Origin: Gemmatales bacterium | GTDB lineage: Bacteria; Planctomycetota; Planctomycetia; Gemmatales; Gemmataceae | Length of the DNA: 64,000 nt | NCBI GenBank assembly: GCA_026004675.1 | Contig: BPJP01000007.1 | Coordinates: forward strand, 1 to 64,000 | Direction: 5' to 3' | Shown: piece after piece, positions 6,618-14,805 of the stretch | Layout of the letters: each line of letters starts with the position of its first letter | How positions within the stretch are numbered: position 1 is the stretch's first letter | Notes under the pieces: generated by a model | The model's database searches: none | What the model was told of the DNA's origin: nothing | What the model saw: the letters and a program-made list of their open reading frames with translations, nothing else | Program-made: the position numbers and the translations under genes

Positions 6618-9379
6618 CAGGGCACCTCCTCTGCGCTGACAGCATTGGCCCCAAACGGGAAGTCGACATCCTCTTCGGTCCAGCAGCTTTCGTCCGGCAC
6701 CGGCGGCATCTCGCCCAGCTCGTAGCCGATGATGCGGTCGAACCTCTCGCCGGCGACGCTGCGGACGGTGATCGCTCGCGTCGGTGCCAGATGGCCGACC
6801 TCGGCCAGGTCGACGGCCTCCTCGGCTGTCTCCGGCACCGGCACCTGCGACCGCTCTTTCCACCACTGGACAGCCTTGTGCCGCGCGTATCCCGAATGCT
6901 CGAAGCAGACCCATTCCGACTTGTAGTCATGCCAGCCGACCCGGTAGTCGACGCGCATCGTCTTGGGCGCATCCGCGCCAGCGCCGCGTTTGCTGTGCAC
7001 GCTGTAGCACACGTCGTGCACCTGGTAGCGGGTCGTGGTCGCCTGGCCGGAGAGGATGCCGGCGTCGCTCGCCTTGGCCTCATGCTTTTGCCGCTCAGGC
7101 GGCGGGAACTCGTAGCCGCAATCGGGGCAGCGGGCATAGCCAGCGGCGATTACCGAGTTGCACTCGGGGCACCGCTTCGCCGGCACCGGACCGTCTCCTT
7201 GTCGCTGCTTGCCGGGCGCTGTGATAGCATCCACCGGCCCGTGCCGCAGGACATTGCCGCCGAAGTCGAGCACCAGGCAGTTCTGTTTGCCCGGATGCAG
7301 CCGGAAGCCCCGGCCGCAATTGCCGACGATGGCAACCTTCCCGTTGCGCCGCGTGACCAGGGTCCCCTGTTCCGTTGTCAGACACCAAACCCATTCATTG
7401 GGCAGGAACGGAACGGGCTGAATCTGACAACGTGTGGCCCCGATAGGTGATGAATCGCTTCGCGTGCCACCAATTGACGCGGTGCGCTGTGGTTTAACTC
7501 GGATCAACCATTGCCGCTGGGGAGTTGCATTCCAGTTGCTGGGCGAGGGTTCGGTTGTCGCCACGTTGCAACGGAAGCCCCGTTCGATGGCCAGTTGTTG
7601 AATCCGGTTCGCCATCCGTTGTCGGCAACCGACGGAGATCGACATGACCCGCGAACGATAGCCGCGCGCCCTGCGATTCGCGCCGTTCGCTTGATTCATA
7701 GCGTGCAGCAAGATGCCGAATTGCCGTGTGCTGAGTGTGTCGAACACCGCTGGAATGTCCTTGTCGAGCCACTCGGCCAACGCGGCCCATCCCCTCAAAC
7801 CCGCTCGTTCACGACGCGGGGAGCCACGTGAGATGACGAAGTTGACCCCGTGGGCGTGGCCTTGATGCTTGCCAACACGAACCACCTCGTATGCGCAAAA
7901 CCCAAACCCGCAGCGAAGCAGCAAGGCGCGCACTTCATCGACGTGCTTCGACTGGCTGATCGTGATGGTTTGATTGGAGCGGTTGAGGCAACCATCGGTG
8001 AGAAACCATCCGATGAACGCGACCTCGTCGTCCGTCAGCGGTGCATCCGTGTTATGGCAATCGCCGCGACCGGCGACGGGAATCAGAAACGTTTCCCGGC
8101 GTGTGGCCGCACTTTGGGCCGTTTGCAAATGCCAATGGAGGCACGTTTTCGCCCGGCCGCGCACGACCAGGTTGTGTTCGTTGGTGATGCGAATATCCAG
8201 ATGCGGTGCGACGATACCCAGCATCGATTCGTGAGAACGGAGGACACGATGGACTTTGTCGAGGGCCGGAGTGGAAACGATCTCCTCGGTCTGCAGGTCG
8301 AAGGCCGCCACGATGTCTCCTTTGCTCACCTCGTGGCATTGTCGCCACCCGTATGGAGTCAGGACTTCTGTCTCCATGTCGAGACACATCTGGTAGTACA
8401 GGCCTGGCGACATGGTCGGCCGCAGCAGGACCACGCAGTCGATGTATGGCGCGTCGAAGCCGGTCGTGAGCACGTTGACGTTGCACAGATACTTCAATTC
8501 GCCGCGTCGAAAGCGACCAAGAATCATTTCACGCTCCTTGATCGGTGTTCCGCCGGTGACGAAGCCGCACTCGATGCCGTGCTTCTCGCGCAGTACGCGG
8601 ACGATGTGCCGGCCGTGCTTGATCCCGCTGGCGAAGACCAAGACTGCCTGGCGGTCCTGCGTGTACTGGACGACCTCGCGACAGGCGGCCTCGACGAGTT
8701 GGTCGTCGTCCATCAGATCTTCGACTTCGTCGGCCACGAACTCGCCGGCCCGCACATGCAGCCGGTCGAAGTCGGCCCTGCTTGCCCCCGCCTTGGTCAC
8801 CAATGGGCACAAGTAACCCTGGACGATCAGCTCGCGCACGCCGACCTCGTAGCAGATGTGGTTGAGAAACCCGTCCGGCGTGCAGATCGGCCCGCTCTTC
8901 AACCGGAACGGCGTGGCCGTGAAGCCGATGATCCGCACGTTGGGGTTGACCGCCTTGGCATCGGCCAGGAAGCGGCGGTACATGCCGTCGCCCTCAGGCG
9001 CGATCATGTGCGCTTCGTCGATGATGACAAGATCGAAAGCGTCCAGCTCGCAAGCTCTCTTGTAGACCGATTGGATGCCGGCGATGATCACGGCGTGCTC
9101 GGTGTCGCGCCGCTTGAGACCGGCCGAGTAGATGCCGAAGCGGACGTCGGGGCAGACCTTCTTCAGCTTGTCGGCGGCCTGCTCGAGCAGTTCCTTGACA
9201 TGCGCCAAAATCAGCACGCGGCCCTGCCACAGCCCGACGGCGTCCTTGCAGATCGACGCCATCACCGGCGTCTTGCCCCCGGCGGTCGGGATGACGACGC
9301 AGGGGTTGTCGTCGCGCTGGCGCAGATGCTCATAGACAGCTGCGATCGCTTCGTGCTGGTACGGGCGAAGTTGCATCAT
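6614..9379 (-). CDS. DEAD/DEAH-box helicase (SF2) interrupted by an intein
   Basis: The precursor is 921 residues. The N-extein begins MMQLRPYQHEAIAAVYEHL and holds Walker A (PTAGGKT), DEAH (IIDEAH), motif III (GFTATPF) and helicase C-terminal motifs up to YYQM. An intein follows (residues 332-687), and the C-extein resumes CGRGFRLHPGKQNCLVLDFG, so motif VI QMCGRGFR is restored only after splicing. The spliced protein is about 565 residues. The C-extein has a zinc ribbon, CPEC...CPDCG. It resembles phage UvsW/RadD-like helicases that remodel replication forks. I chose the ATG pair at 9379/9376 because GGAGGG lies directly upstream; the longer frame overlaps the rusA-like gene. It is coupled to the primase by GTGA. 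Confidence 0.92.
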   Translation of the reverse strand: MMQLRPYQHEAIAAVYEHLRQRDDNPCVVIPTAGGKTPVMASICKDAVGLWQGRVLILAHVKELLEQAADKLKKVCPDVRFGIYSAGLKRRDTEHAVIIAGIQSVYKRACELDAFDLVIIDEAHMIAPEGDGMYRRFLADAKAVNPNVRIIGFTATPFRLKSGPICTPDGFLNHICYEVGVRELIVQGYLCPLVTKAGASRADFDRLHVRAGEFVADEVEDLMDDDQLVEAACREVVQYTQDRQAVLVFASGIKHGRHIVRVLREKHGIECGFVTGGTPIKEREMILGRFRRGELKYLCNVNVLTTGFDAPYIDCVVLLRPTMSPGLYYQMCLDMETEVLTPYGWRQCHEVSKGDIVAAFDLQTEEIVSTPALDKVHRVLRSHESMLGIVAPHLDIRITNEHNLVVRGRAKTCLHWHLQTAQSAATRRETFLIPVAGRGDCHNTDAPLTDDEVAFIGWFLTDGCLNRSNQTITISQSKHVDEVRALLLRCGFGFCAYEVVRVGKHQGHAHGVNFVISRGSPRRERAGLRGWAALAEWLDKDIPAVFDTLSTRQFGILLHAMNQANGANRRARGYRSRVMSISVGCRQRMANRIQQLAIERGFRCNVATTEPSPSNWNATPQRQWLIRVKPQRTASIGGTRSDSSPIGATRCQIQPVPFLPNEWVWCLTTEQGTLVTRRNGKVAIVGNCGRGFRLHPGKQNCLVLDFGGNVLRHGPVDAITAPGKQRQGDGPVPAKRCPECNSVIAAGYARCPDCGYEFPPPERQKHEAKASDAGILSGQATTTRYQVHDVCYSVHSKRGAGADAPKTMRVDYRVGWHDYKSEWVCFEHSGYARHKAVQWWKERSQVPVPETAEEAVDLAEVGHLAPTRAITVRSVAGERFDRIIGYELGEMPPVPDESCWTEEDVDFPFGANAVSAEEVPW
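7319..8386 (-). mobile_element. Intein with LAGLIDADG-type homing endonuclease inside helicase motif VI
   Basis: This is an in-frame insert of 356 codons. It starts with Cys1 (CLDMETEVLTPYGW, block A), has a block B NxxH-like segment (RITNEHNLVV) and a DOD-type endonuclease region, FIGWFLTDGCLN, with a second degenerate helix LLHAMNQANGANR. It ends VWCLTTEQGTLVTRRNGKVA followed by IVGN, with Cys as the +1 extein residue. The flanking extein halves join into a canonical helicase motif VI. The penultimate residue is Gly rather than the usual His, seen in a minority of inteins. Both ends and the nucleophiles are present, so splicing is probably active. Confidence 0.93.
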
Positions 9380-9390
9380 CCCTCCGAGCT

Positions 9391-9957
9391 TCACCTCGTG
9401 TCGACATCGCCATCCGATGCCATCGGTTCGCCATTGCGGCGTTTGCCGCCGCGCTGGCTCCGCAACTCCTTTTCGGTGATGCGGATGCCTGCGTTGATCC
9501 GGGCGCAGGGGCGGCAGATGCGGTTGCCCGGTCCGCTCGAATCGAACCACTGGCCGCACTTGAGACACTTTCGCTTTTTCCGTTTTGGGTCCGCGGTCAG
9601 AGGTGCCACGGTCGCCGCTTCGCTGATGCGGACCACGGTCTTGCCACCAGGCACGGTATGGCACTTGGCGATGGCGAGCCGGACCACCTGGCAATCGTCG
9701 TGGTAGGCGCCAGCGGTTTCGAGGGCGTCGAGCACGCTCTTGAGGCAGTTATCGACGTCGCGCCGGCGCCGGTCGGGCGGATAAAGCTCGATGTCGACAG
9801 CCAGCGGTCCGGCCAGCGGCTCGACCCCTTCGCCGGCCAGGATCGCCATGACCTGGCGACGAAAGCGTCTTCCCGTGCGGCTGATCAGCGTCCGCGTCCC
9901 GACCCGCCGCCAATAGTGATTGATCGACGGCGGATAGGGGAGTTCGACTGTGAGCAT
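9391..9957 (-). CDS. RusA-like Holliday junction resolvase with C-terminal zinc ribbon
   Basis: The 188-residue protein starts MLTVELPYPPSINHYWRR, the signature start of RusA resolvases. The metal-binding acidic residues appear in RRRRDVDNCLKSVLDAL and YHDDCQV. RusA cuts branched DNA at four-way junctions during phage recombination. Unlike classical RusA (about 120 residues), this one has an added tail from about residue 115 with CLKCGQWF and CRPC, a probable zinc ribbon. The start overlaps the DUF669 gene stop by one base (TGATG), so an upstream in-frame start at 10074 is rejected. Confidence 0.85.
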   Translation of the reverse strand: MLTVELPYPPSINHYWRRVGTRTLISRTGRRFRRQVMAILAGEGVEPLAGPLAVDIELYPPDRRRRDVDNCLKSVLDALETAGAYHDDCQVVRLAIAKCHTVPGGKTVVRISEAATVAPLTADPKRKKRKCLKCGQWFDSSGPGNRICRPCARINAGIRITEKELRSQRGGKRRNGEPMASDGDVDTR

Positions 9958-10406
9958 CAGGTGCGTCTCCAGGGAGGTGCCGCAGGGGCCGGTGCCGTCG
10001 GCGTCGGCGACTCCTTCTTCGAGTAGCCCTTGATCTCGTTGACGATGTCGCCGGTGTCCGGCCGCTTCTTGCACCCCACACGAATGACCAAAGGCAAGTT
10101 GTGCAACTCGACCGAATCGTTGGGTGCCAGAACGCCGACCGCCCGACAGATGGCGGAAAGCTCCGCACGCGCGATCTGCACCGCCGTGGCGTTCGGGTTG
10201 TCGAGGTTGAGCCGAGCCCAGAGGAAGCGGTTCTTGTACGGCCCTTCGATGATCTGGAAGGCCAGTTGCAGGTAGTGGCCGGTGCCGGCCTTGGTCGGCT
10301 TCATCTCGCTGTCGGTGATGACGGCGACGTACTTGCCGGCCGGGATCGGCTCGAAGTCGGTGGTCGGTTCGACCTGGTTGGCATCAAAACCATGCAGATC
10401 AGCCAT
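9957..10406 (-). CDS. DUF669 protein (phage single-strand DNA-binding-like)
   Basis: This has 149 residues. The segment FEPIPAGKYVAVITDSEMKP followed by GHYLQLAFQIIEGPYKNR is characteristic of DUF669, a family next to phage recombinases and thought to bind single-stranded DNA through an OB-like fold. A Pro/Ala-rich C-terminus (PTAPAPAAPP) resembles the flexible tail of SSB proteins. It lies between the Sak4-like ATPase and RusA with minimal spacing, making one recombination operon. An upstream AAGGAG sits before the ATG at 10406. Confidence 0.8.
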   Translation of the reverse strand: MADLHGFDANQVEPTTDFEPIPAGKYVAVITDSEMKPTKAGTGHYLQLAFQIIEGPYKNRFLWARLNLDNPNATAVQIARAELSAICRAVGVLAPNDSVELHNLPLVIRVGCKKRPDTGDIVNEIKGYSKKESPTPTAPAPAAPPWRRT

Positions 10407-10412
10407 GTTCGA

Positions 10413-11186
10413 TTACTCCTTGGATGGGTGGTGATGGGATAAAGCGTTCACGAAAGCTTGCCATGAGAGCGGCAGTTCCTCGGCGATGCCGTAACGGTTT
10501 TTCGCTACGCAGCCGGGCCCGCCGACACAGCGGAGGAGGCGCTCGCCGCCTTCGGGGCCGATCGGCTGGGCGATCGTCCGCTTGCGGCCGAAACCGGCGT
10601 CCTCGCTCTGGGTGCGGAACTTCCGCGTGGCGAACAGGACCGCGTCGCACCATTCGCTCACCAGTGCCGCCGCATGCTTGTGCAGCCGGGGCGAGTAGCG
10701 GTCGTAGGGGGAGGATTCGGGGTCTTCAAAGCGCTCGACTTTGCAATGGGCGATCAGCACCACGACCATGCCGCGGGTGTTGCGCAGAACATTGAGTTGC
10801 TCGATGACCTCGCGCCACAAAGTCAGCGCGTGCGTGTAGCCGCGAGCATAGCCGCCATCGACCTTCTCGATGGAGCTGACGCCGTATTGGGCACAAAGCT
10901 TGTCCCAAATAAGCCGCTCCAGCCAATCGAGCGAATCGATGACGACCGTTCCGTAGCTATGCTGCTCAGTGCCCAGCTCGCTTAGGGCGGCGGCCACCTC
11001 GTCGTAGCCTCTGGCCAGTGGGAACTTGTCGCAGTCGATCTCGTCCAGACCGTCTTCAGTCTGGATGAAGATCGGTTTGGGCGTCTGTGAGGCGAAGGTA
11101 GACTTCCCTACTCCCTCGGTGCCGTACACCAGAATCCGTGGCGGTTTCGGGGTCCGGCCTCGCTCGATGCGGGACAATAGGCTCAT
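10413..11186 (-). CDS. Sak4-like RecA-fold ATPase (phage recombination)
   Basis: The 257-residue protein has Walker A VYGTEGVGKSTFAS near residue 20 and Walker B-like GTVVIDSLDWLERL near 90, then conserved RecA-core segments (GMVVVLIAHCKVERFE). This matches the AAA_24/Sak4 group of phage recombinases, which promote strand annealing with a partner SSB; the adjacent DUF669 protein is the likely partner. The ATG at 11186 is preceded by GAGGAGGTCC and overlaps the upstream gene's stop as ATGA, which fixes the start over a longer in-frame option. Confidence 0.82.
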   Translation of the reverse strand: MSLLSRIERGRTPKPPRILVYGTEGVGKSTFASQTPKPIFIQTEDGLDEIDCDKFPLARGYDEVAAALSELGTEQHSYGTVVIDSLDWLERLIWDKLCAQYGVSSIEKVDGGYARGYTHALTLWREVIEQLNVLRNTRGMVVVLIAHCKVERFEDPESSPYDRYSPRLHKHAAALVSEWCDAVLFATRKFRTQSEDAGFGRKRTIAQPIGPEGGERLLRCVGGPGCVAKNRYGIAEELPLSWQAFVNALSHHHPSKE

Positions 11187-11485
11187 GCGTGGACCTCCTC
11201 TGGTTGTTGGATTGGTTGTTCGGTGACGTGCTCGATAGAGATGGCGTCTTCGCCGAACTCTCGAAAAAGGAGCCCGGCGAAGACGCAAGCGATCATCTGG
11301 CCAACGCGCGTGCTGCCGTCAATGCGGATGGCGTGATTCGCCGGGTCGACCTGATAGTTCGCGTCCATCCGGACGCGCACGCGGCCAACCAGTCCTTCGA
11401 CGGCGAACATAGCCAGATGCAAGGACATCTCGGCTTCCGCCAGCAGCACCGGCAGTCCAAACTTGAAAAGAAACGAGCCGGTCAT
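11183..11485 (-). CDS. Hypothetical protein, 100 aa, in recombination operon
   Basis: A 100-residue protein, beginning MTGSFLFKFGLPVLLAEAEM, coupled by an ATGA overlap to the Sak4-like gene. It shows alternating hydrophobic strands (GRVRVRMDANYQVDPANHAI) and an acidic tail. I do not recognise the family. The tight coupling suggests a structural partner or regulator of the recombinase. Confidence 0.6.
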   Translation of the reverse strand: MTGSFLFKFGLPVLLAEAEMSLHLAMFAVEGLVGRVRVRMDANYQVDPANHAIRIDGSTRVGQMIACVFAGLLFREFGEDAISIEHVTEQPIQQPEEVHA

Positions 11486-11566
11486 GACCAGTGTCCCACG
11501 TAGTCGCCCTGAGTGATTGCCTCATCTGTTACGTATGCCGTCGCGAGCCGAGATGTCCGGCATTCT

Positions 11567-12151
11567 TTACGAATCGAACCCAGCCTGCTCCAAAAACGGC
11601 CTGGCCTCGGACATGGCCTTACGCACCTGGCGGCGGGAAATGCCCATCTCGCGGGCCACCGACGTGATCGTGCCACCCATGAGTCGGCGGCACAGATCGC
11701 GCAGCTCGTGGGGCATTTGGGCTAGGGCAAACTCGACCGCTTCGGCATCTTCGCGGTCAAGGGTCTCGTTGCGAGGCACGGCTCCAGTACGACGCGACAA
11801 GTCGTCAACAGAAATGACCGCCGCAAGCGTCTCCGAAGCCCCGCTGGCCGGTGCCAGTTCCTCGTCCAGCGATCGCTCGGCCAAGCCATTGCCGCGCTGC
11901 TGCCGTTGGCGTGCCCGTACCAGCATGGCCACGGCGGTGTTCACGACTCGGTCGATAAAGGTGTCGAGCGACGCCTTTGCTGGGTCGAACTGCTCGGCAA
12001 CTTTGATGAGAGCAAGCCAGAGTTCCTGCTGCAGGTCCTCCGGTTCGACCGGCTGGAAATCGCGGCGCCGACTAAGCTGACGGGCTTTGAGCTTGATGAG
12101 GGACTTGGCGTAGTCGGTGAGGACGAACTCTTTTGCATGCGCACGATTCAT
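11567..12151 (-). CDS. Element-encoded sigma-70-family RNA polymerase sigma factor
   Basis: The 194-residue protein has a region-2-like domain (EPEDLQQELWLALIKVAEQF then KASLDTFIDRVVNTAV) and a region-4-like HTH at the C-terminus (TSVAREMGISRRQVRKAMSE). This is the architecture of ECF-type or phage sigma factors that switch transcription to a subset of promoters. The ATG at 12151 with GAGG upstream is preferred over a longer frame from 12367 that crosses palindromic regulatory DNA. It is the first gene of the replication and recombination cluster, so it may control that cluster or late genes. Confidence 0.8.
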   Translation of the reverse strand: MNRAHAKEFVLTDYAKSLIKLKARQLSRRRDFQPVEPEDLQQELWLALIKVAEQFDPAKASLDTFIDRVVNTAVAMLVRARQRQQRGNGLAERSLDEELAPASGASETLAAVISVDDLSRRTGAVPRNETLDREDAEAVEFALAQMPHELRDLCRRLMGGTITSVAREMGISRRQVRKAMSEARPFLEQAGFDS

Positions 12152-12273
12152 GACAACCTCCGAGACCGGAGGCTGCGAACCGCGGCCATCGCCCCACGAG
12201 GAGCGAAAGCGCTGTGCTGCGGTGCGCCACCGCATGACCAACACAAGCGCGACTGGTGACTGCCGGGTTATGA

Positions 12274-12321
12274 GCCTCTCGGTCGAGAGGCGGGCGTCAC
12301 AACCCGTGTGGCAATGCCACA
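12274..12321. promoter_or_regulatory. Palindromes upstream of the sigma factor gene (operator candidates)
   Basis: The 203-bp gap 12152-12354 contains no gene. It has a 7-bp perfect stem GCCTCTC/GAGAGGC with a 4-nt loop at 12274-12291, and TGTGGC/GCCACA with a 3-nt centre at 12307-12321. The half-site GCGTGTGGCAT recurs at 12324-12334. These resemble repressor or activator sites controlling the sigma gene. No clear -35/-10 pair was assigned. Confidence 0.35.
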
Positions 12322-12354
12322 AAGCGTGTGGCATCTGAAAAGTGAAGATCTGGA

Positions 12355-13557
12355 TTAGATCAGCCAATCGATAGGTCGCTCAGGGGTGTAGCGGAACGTG
12401 AAGCCGGAACTGATGGAAGCGTTCAAATGATGACCGAGGGCGGCATGCTCGCCCGCGATCCGCGCAATATCGCGTGAGACTGCCATCGACACCGATTTGC
12501 GCACCTTGTCGGCGTCCGTCTTTTCCCGACTGCGGCCGCCCAGGCCGGTCGCGCGGGCGATCTCAGTGGCGAGGGCATCCATTTGTGTCTGCAACTTCTC
12601 GATCCGGCCGAGGTCATTGTTTCTTTTCGCTTCTTCAAGCTCTTCCGTGTATTCGCGGTAGAGATTCTGGTACTTCTCGCGGTCTGCCTCTTCGAGCAGC
12701 TTGCCCGACGAACCCGACGCAATGCGCGGGTCGATCCCGGCGCGGGCGCCGAGCAGCGAGACGGCGGGAATGTCACGATTGGGCTCATTGAGCAGGCGGG
12801 CAATATAGGCGAGGCCCACGGAATCCTTCAGGTAGACCGTCTGGCCAGCGAAGGTGAGCCGCCAGAACTCGCCATAGCGGCGAAACACGAAGGCGGCAGT
12901 CGCGTCCGTCTCCTCGGCCTGGCAGATCAGAGCGGTCAAGACGGCTTCGTTGATGACCATCGCGCTGTCATTCAACGTCGTGATTCGGGAAAGCTGAATG
13001 ACGGTCGGCGTGGCATCGCCCCAGAAGTCGGCCGGCGGCATCTCCAACGGAACGAACACGAGCGGATGGAGCATGGTCTGGAGGGCAAACGCCGAGCGGA
13101 AGCCAGCGGCATCCTTGCGAACCAAGCCGCGCCCGAACAACACATCCCGTAGGCTGCCGTGCCAGGCAAGACGGCCGCAGTGCCAGACGCGATCCGACGC
13201 CAGCGCCTTGCCTGGATCGGACAGGGACAGGGACGCGGAAATGCTCCGGGCCAACAGGGGAACATCGACGGCGAACTGTTGCAATTCGTCTGGCCGGACC
13301 TCCGCGCGCATCACCTCCGGGCACGAAACGTAGTACCGCACCTGCCCCTCGGCCACTTCACGCGCAACGACCTCCTCGATGTGATTGCGCTCGCAGGCGG
13401 GACACCGAACGCGCTTGGCCGTGCCCGCGGACTTCAAGAGGCCAGCCGCAAGCAGGCGCTCGCGCGAGTCCCTCGGCCAGCGGCTCATGCCGCTTGCCGG
13501 CACCACGCCGGTGACAGACTCCACAATGGGCCAGAAGTAGGTCAGCGGATCAACCAT
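12355..13557 (-). CDS. Conserved hypothetical, 400 aa; Cys-pair N-terminus and helical C-terminal domain
   Basis: The N-terminal part has a CPAC motif near residue 55 and a further Cys near 80 (VSCPEVMRAEVRPDELQQF), a possible zinc site. The C-terminal 170 residues (TVYLKDSVGLAYIARLLNEP onward, with RNNDLGRIEKLQTQMDALAT and GLGGRSREKTDADKVRKSVS) resemble a conserved C-terminal module I associate with actinobacterial and planctomycete ATPase-type regulators; no ATPase is present here. The start overlaps the upstream gene by 8 bp, so this is the last gene of the restriction island operon. Function is unknown; a sensor or effector role is only a guess. Confidence 0.6.
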   Translation of the reverse strand: MVDPLTYFWPIVESVTGVVPASGMSRWPRDSRERLLAAGLLKSAGTAKRVRCPACERNHIEEVVAREVAEGQVRYYVSCPEVMRAEVRPDELQQFAVDVPLLARSISASLSLSDPGKALASDRVWHCGRLAWHGSLRDVLFGRGLVRKDAAGFRSAFALQTMLHPLVFVPLEMPPADFWGDATPTVIQLSRITTLNDSAMVINEAVLTALICQAEETDATAAFVFRRYGEFWRLTFAGQTVYLKDSVGLAYIARLLNEPNRDIPAVSLLGARAGIDPRIASGSSGKLLEEADREKYQNLYREYTEELEEAKRNNDLGRIEKLQTQMDALATEIARATGLGGRSREKTDADKVRKSVSMAVSRDIARIAGEHAALGHHLNASISSGFTFRYTPERPIDWLI

Positions 13558-14740
13558 GATCGATCCCCCATGCACGAAGACATTTTTCGCCGAGGACGCG
13601 CAGGTCGTCGTCGTCCTGGCTCTTCAGGTCGCACGACCGGGGTGTCACGTTGATAGTCAGCACCCGGCCGCGCCGTTCGCCGTCCCCCATGAGTTGCACG
13701 CGGATGCGCACCTCTTCGACGCCGACCTGGGACCGGCTCAGATCGCGGCTGGCCAGCAGGGCGTCGAGGTTTTCGAGGGCCTGGGCCCAGGGCAAGCCAA
13801 GCCGCAGATGCAGACCCAGCCCATCCAGATCGTGGCCTTCGACGGTCGGCACGACCAGCAGCCGTGAAACGTGCACTTCCTCGATCCGATCCACCGGTTC
13901 CCAGGTGAACCTGAATCCGGGATCGAGCAAATGGTCGAGGAGATATGCTGGCCGTTCTGGTTCGGCGTCCGCCACATCGCTTATGCCGAGCATCCCCTGG
14001 CAGAAGAGACGCCGCAGTTCCTTCTGGGCAGGCTTGCCGCCGGCCGCGATCATCTCCAGCATGCCGGTCGCAGCCGTGTAGACGAACAGGATGGTGAAGG
14101 CGGTCGGCACGTCGAGCGATTGCAACTCGCCATCGTCATTGAAGACCATGAAGTTGTCGGGCCAGTCGGGCAGGTAGGCGAACAAGTATTCCGCCCCGTT
14201 GCGCCGGGTGTAGTGGTGGATTTCGCAGTGTTCGCCGCGCAGCTCTTTCTCCTTGTAGTATGCGAACAGCGCCGCCTTGAGCGCTGCAATGTTCTCCTCG
14301 GTCACGGCGAAGTTTTCGCATGGCACGGCGGGCCAACGCTGCCAGTATCGTGTGGAGGTGAGTGAGTCAGCGCGGGCGAACACCACAGCTTCCTCGAAGG
14401 CATCCCGTGCATGCAGGTAGGTCCAGACAACCTTGTCCAGCCGGCGCTTCAGCGCGTCCCAATGCCCCACTTTCTTCGGATACCGCGCTTTGAGTTCCTC
14501 GAGAAGCACCTTGAGGCCTGCGTTATCGGACAGCCGCGTGAAGCTCTTGAACAGAATCTGCACCTGCCGGCGCTTGGCGGGCGGCAGCGCCTGGATCGCC
14601 TCAACGATGGGTGCGATCTTGTGCTCCTTGAGTCCGTCCCAGGGCACGTCGAGCAATTCACCGCGCTTGGCAAAAAAATGCTGAAGATGAACGTTGGAAA
14701 TCTGCTTGAGCACCTTACGCAAATCGAACGTAGCGGCCAT
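13550..14740 (-). CDS. Hypothetical protein, 396 aa, restriction-island operon
   Basis: This begins MAATFDLRKVLKQISNVHLQ after a strong GGGAGGG site; a longer frame to 15001 overlaps the metallopeptidase gene and is rejected. The N-terminal half is helical and basic, the middle contains an aromatic segment (EYLFAYLPDWPDNFMVFNDD), and the C-terminal region is beta-rich (RGRVLTINVTPRSCDLKS). No family or catalytic motif is recognised. It follows the metallopeptidase by 65 bp and overlaps the next gene by 8 bp, so it belongs to the same transcription unit. Confidence 0.6.
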   Translation of the reverse strand: MAATFDLRKVLKQISNVHLQHFFAKRGELLDVPWDGLKEHKIAPIVEAIQALPPAKRRQVQILFKSFTRLSDNAGLKVLLEELKARYPKKVGHWDALKRRLDKVVWTYLHARDAFEEAVVFARADSLTSTRYWQRWPAVPCENFAVTEENIAALKAALFAYYKEKELRGEHCEIHHYTRRNGAEYLFAYLPDWPDNFMVFNDDGELQSLDVPTAFTILFVYTAATGMLEMIAAGGKPAQKELRRLFCQGMLGISDVADAEPERPAYLLDHLLDPGFRFTWEPVDRIEEVHVSRLLVVPTVEGHDLDGLGLHLRLGLPWAQALENLDALLASRDLSRSQVGVEEVRIRVQLMGDGERRGRVLTINVTPRSCDLKSQDDDDLRVLGEKCLRAWGIDHG

Positions 14741-14805
14741 GCATGGCCCTCCCATGTTTGGGGCGCCTCCGTACAGTGACGGCACACACCGTTCCCTCCC
14801 GCTGC

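Noticed and set aside
7850-9706. 618-codon plus-strand frame
   Set aside because: It is antisense to the helicase and intein, which have clear motifs.
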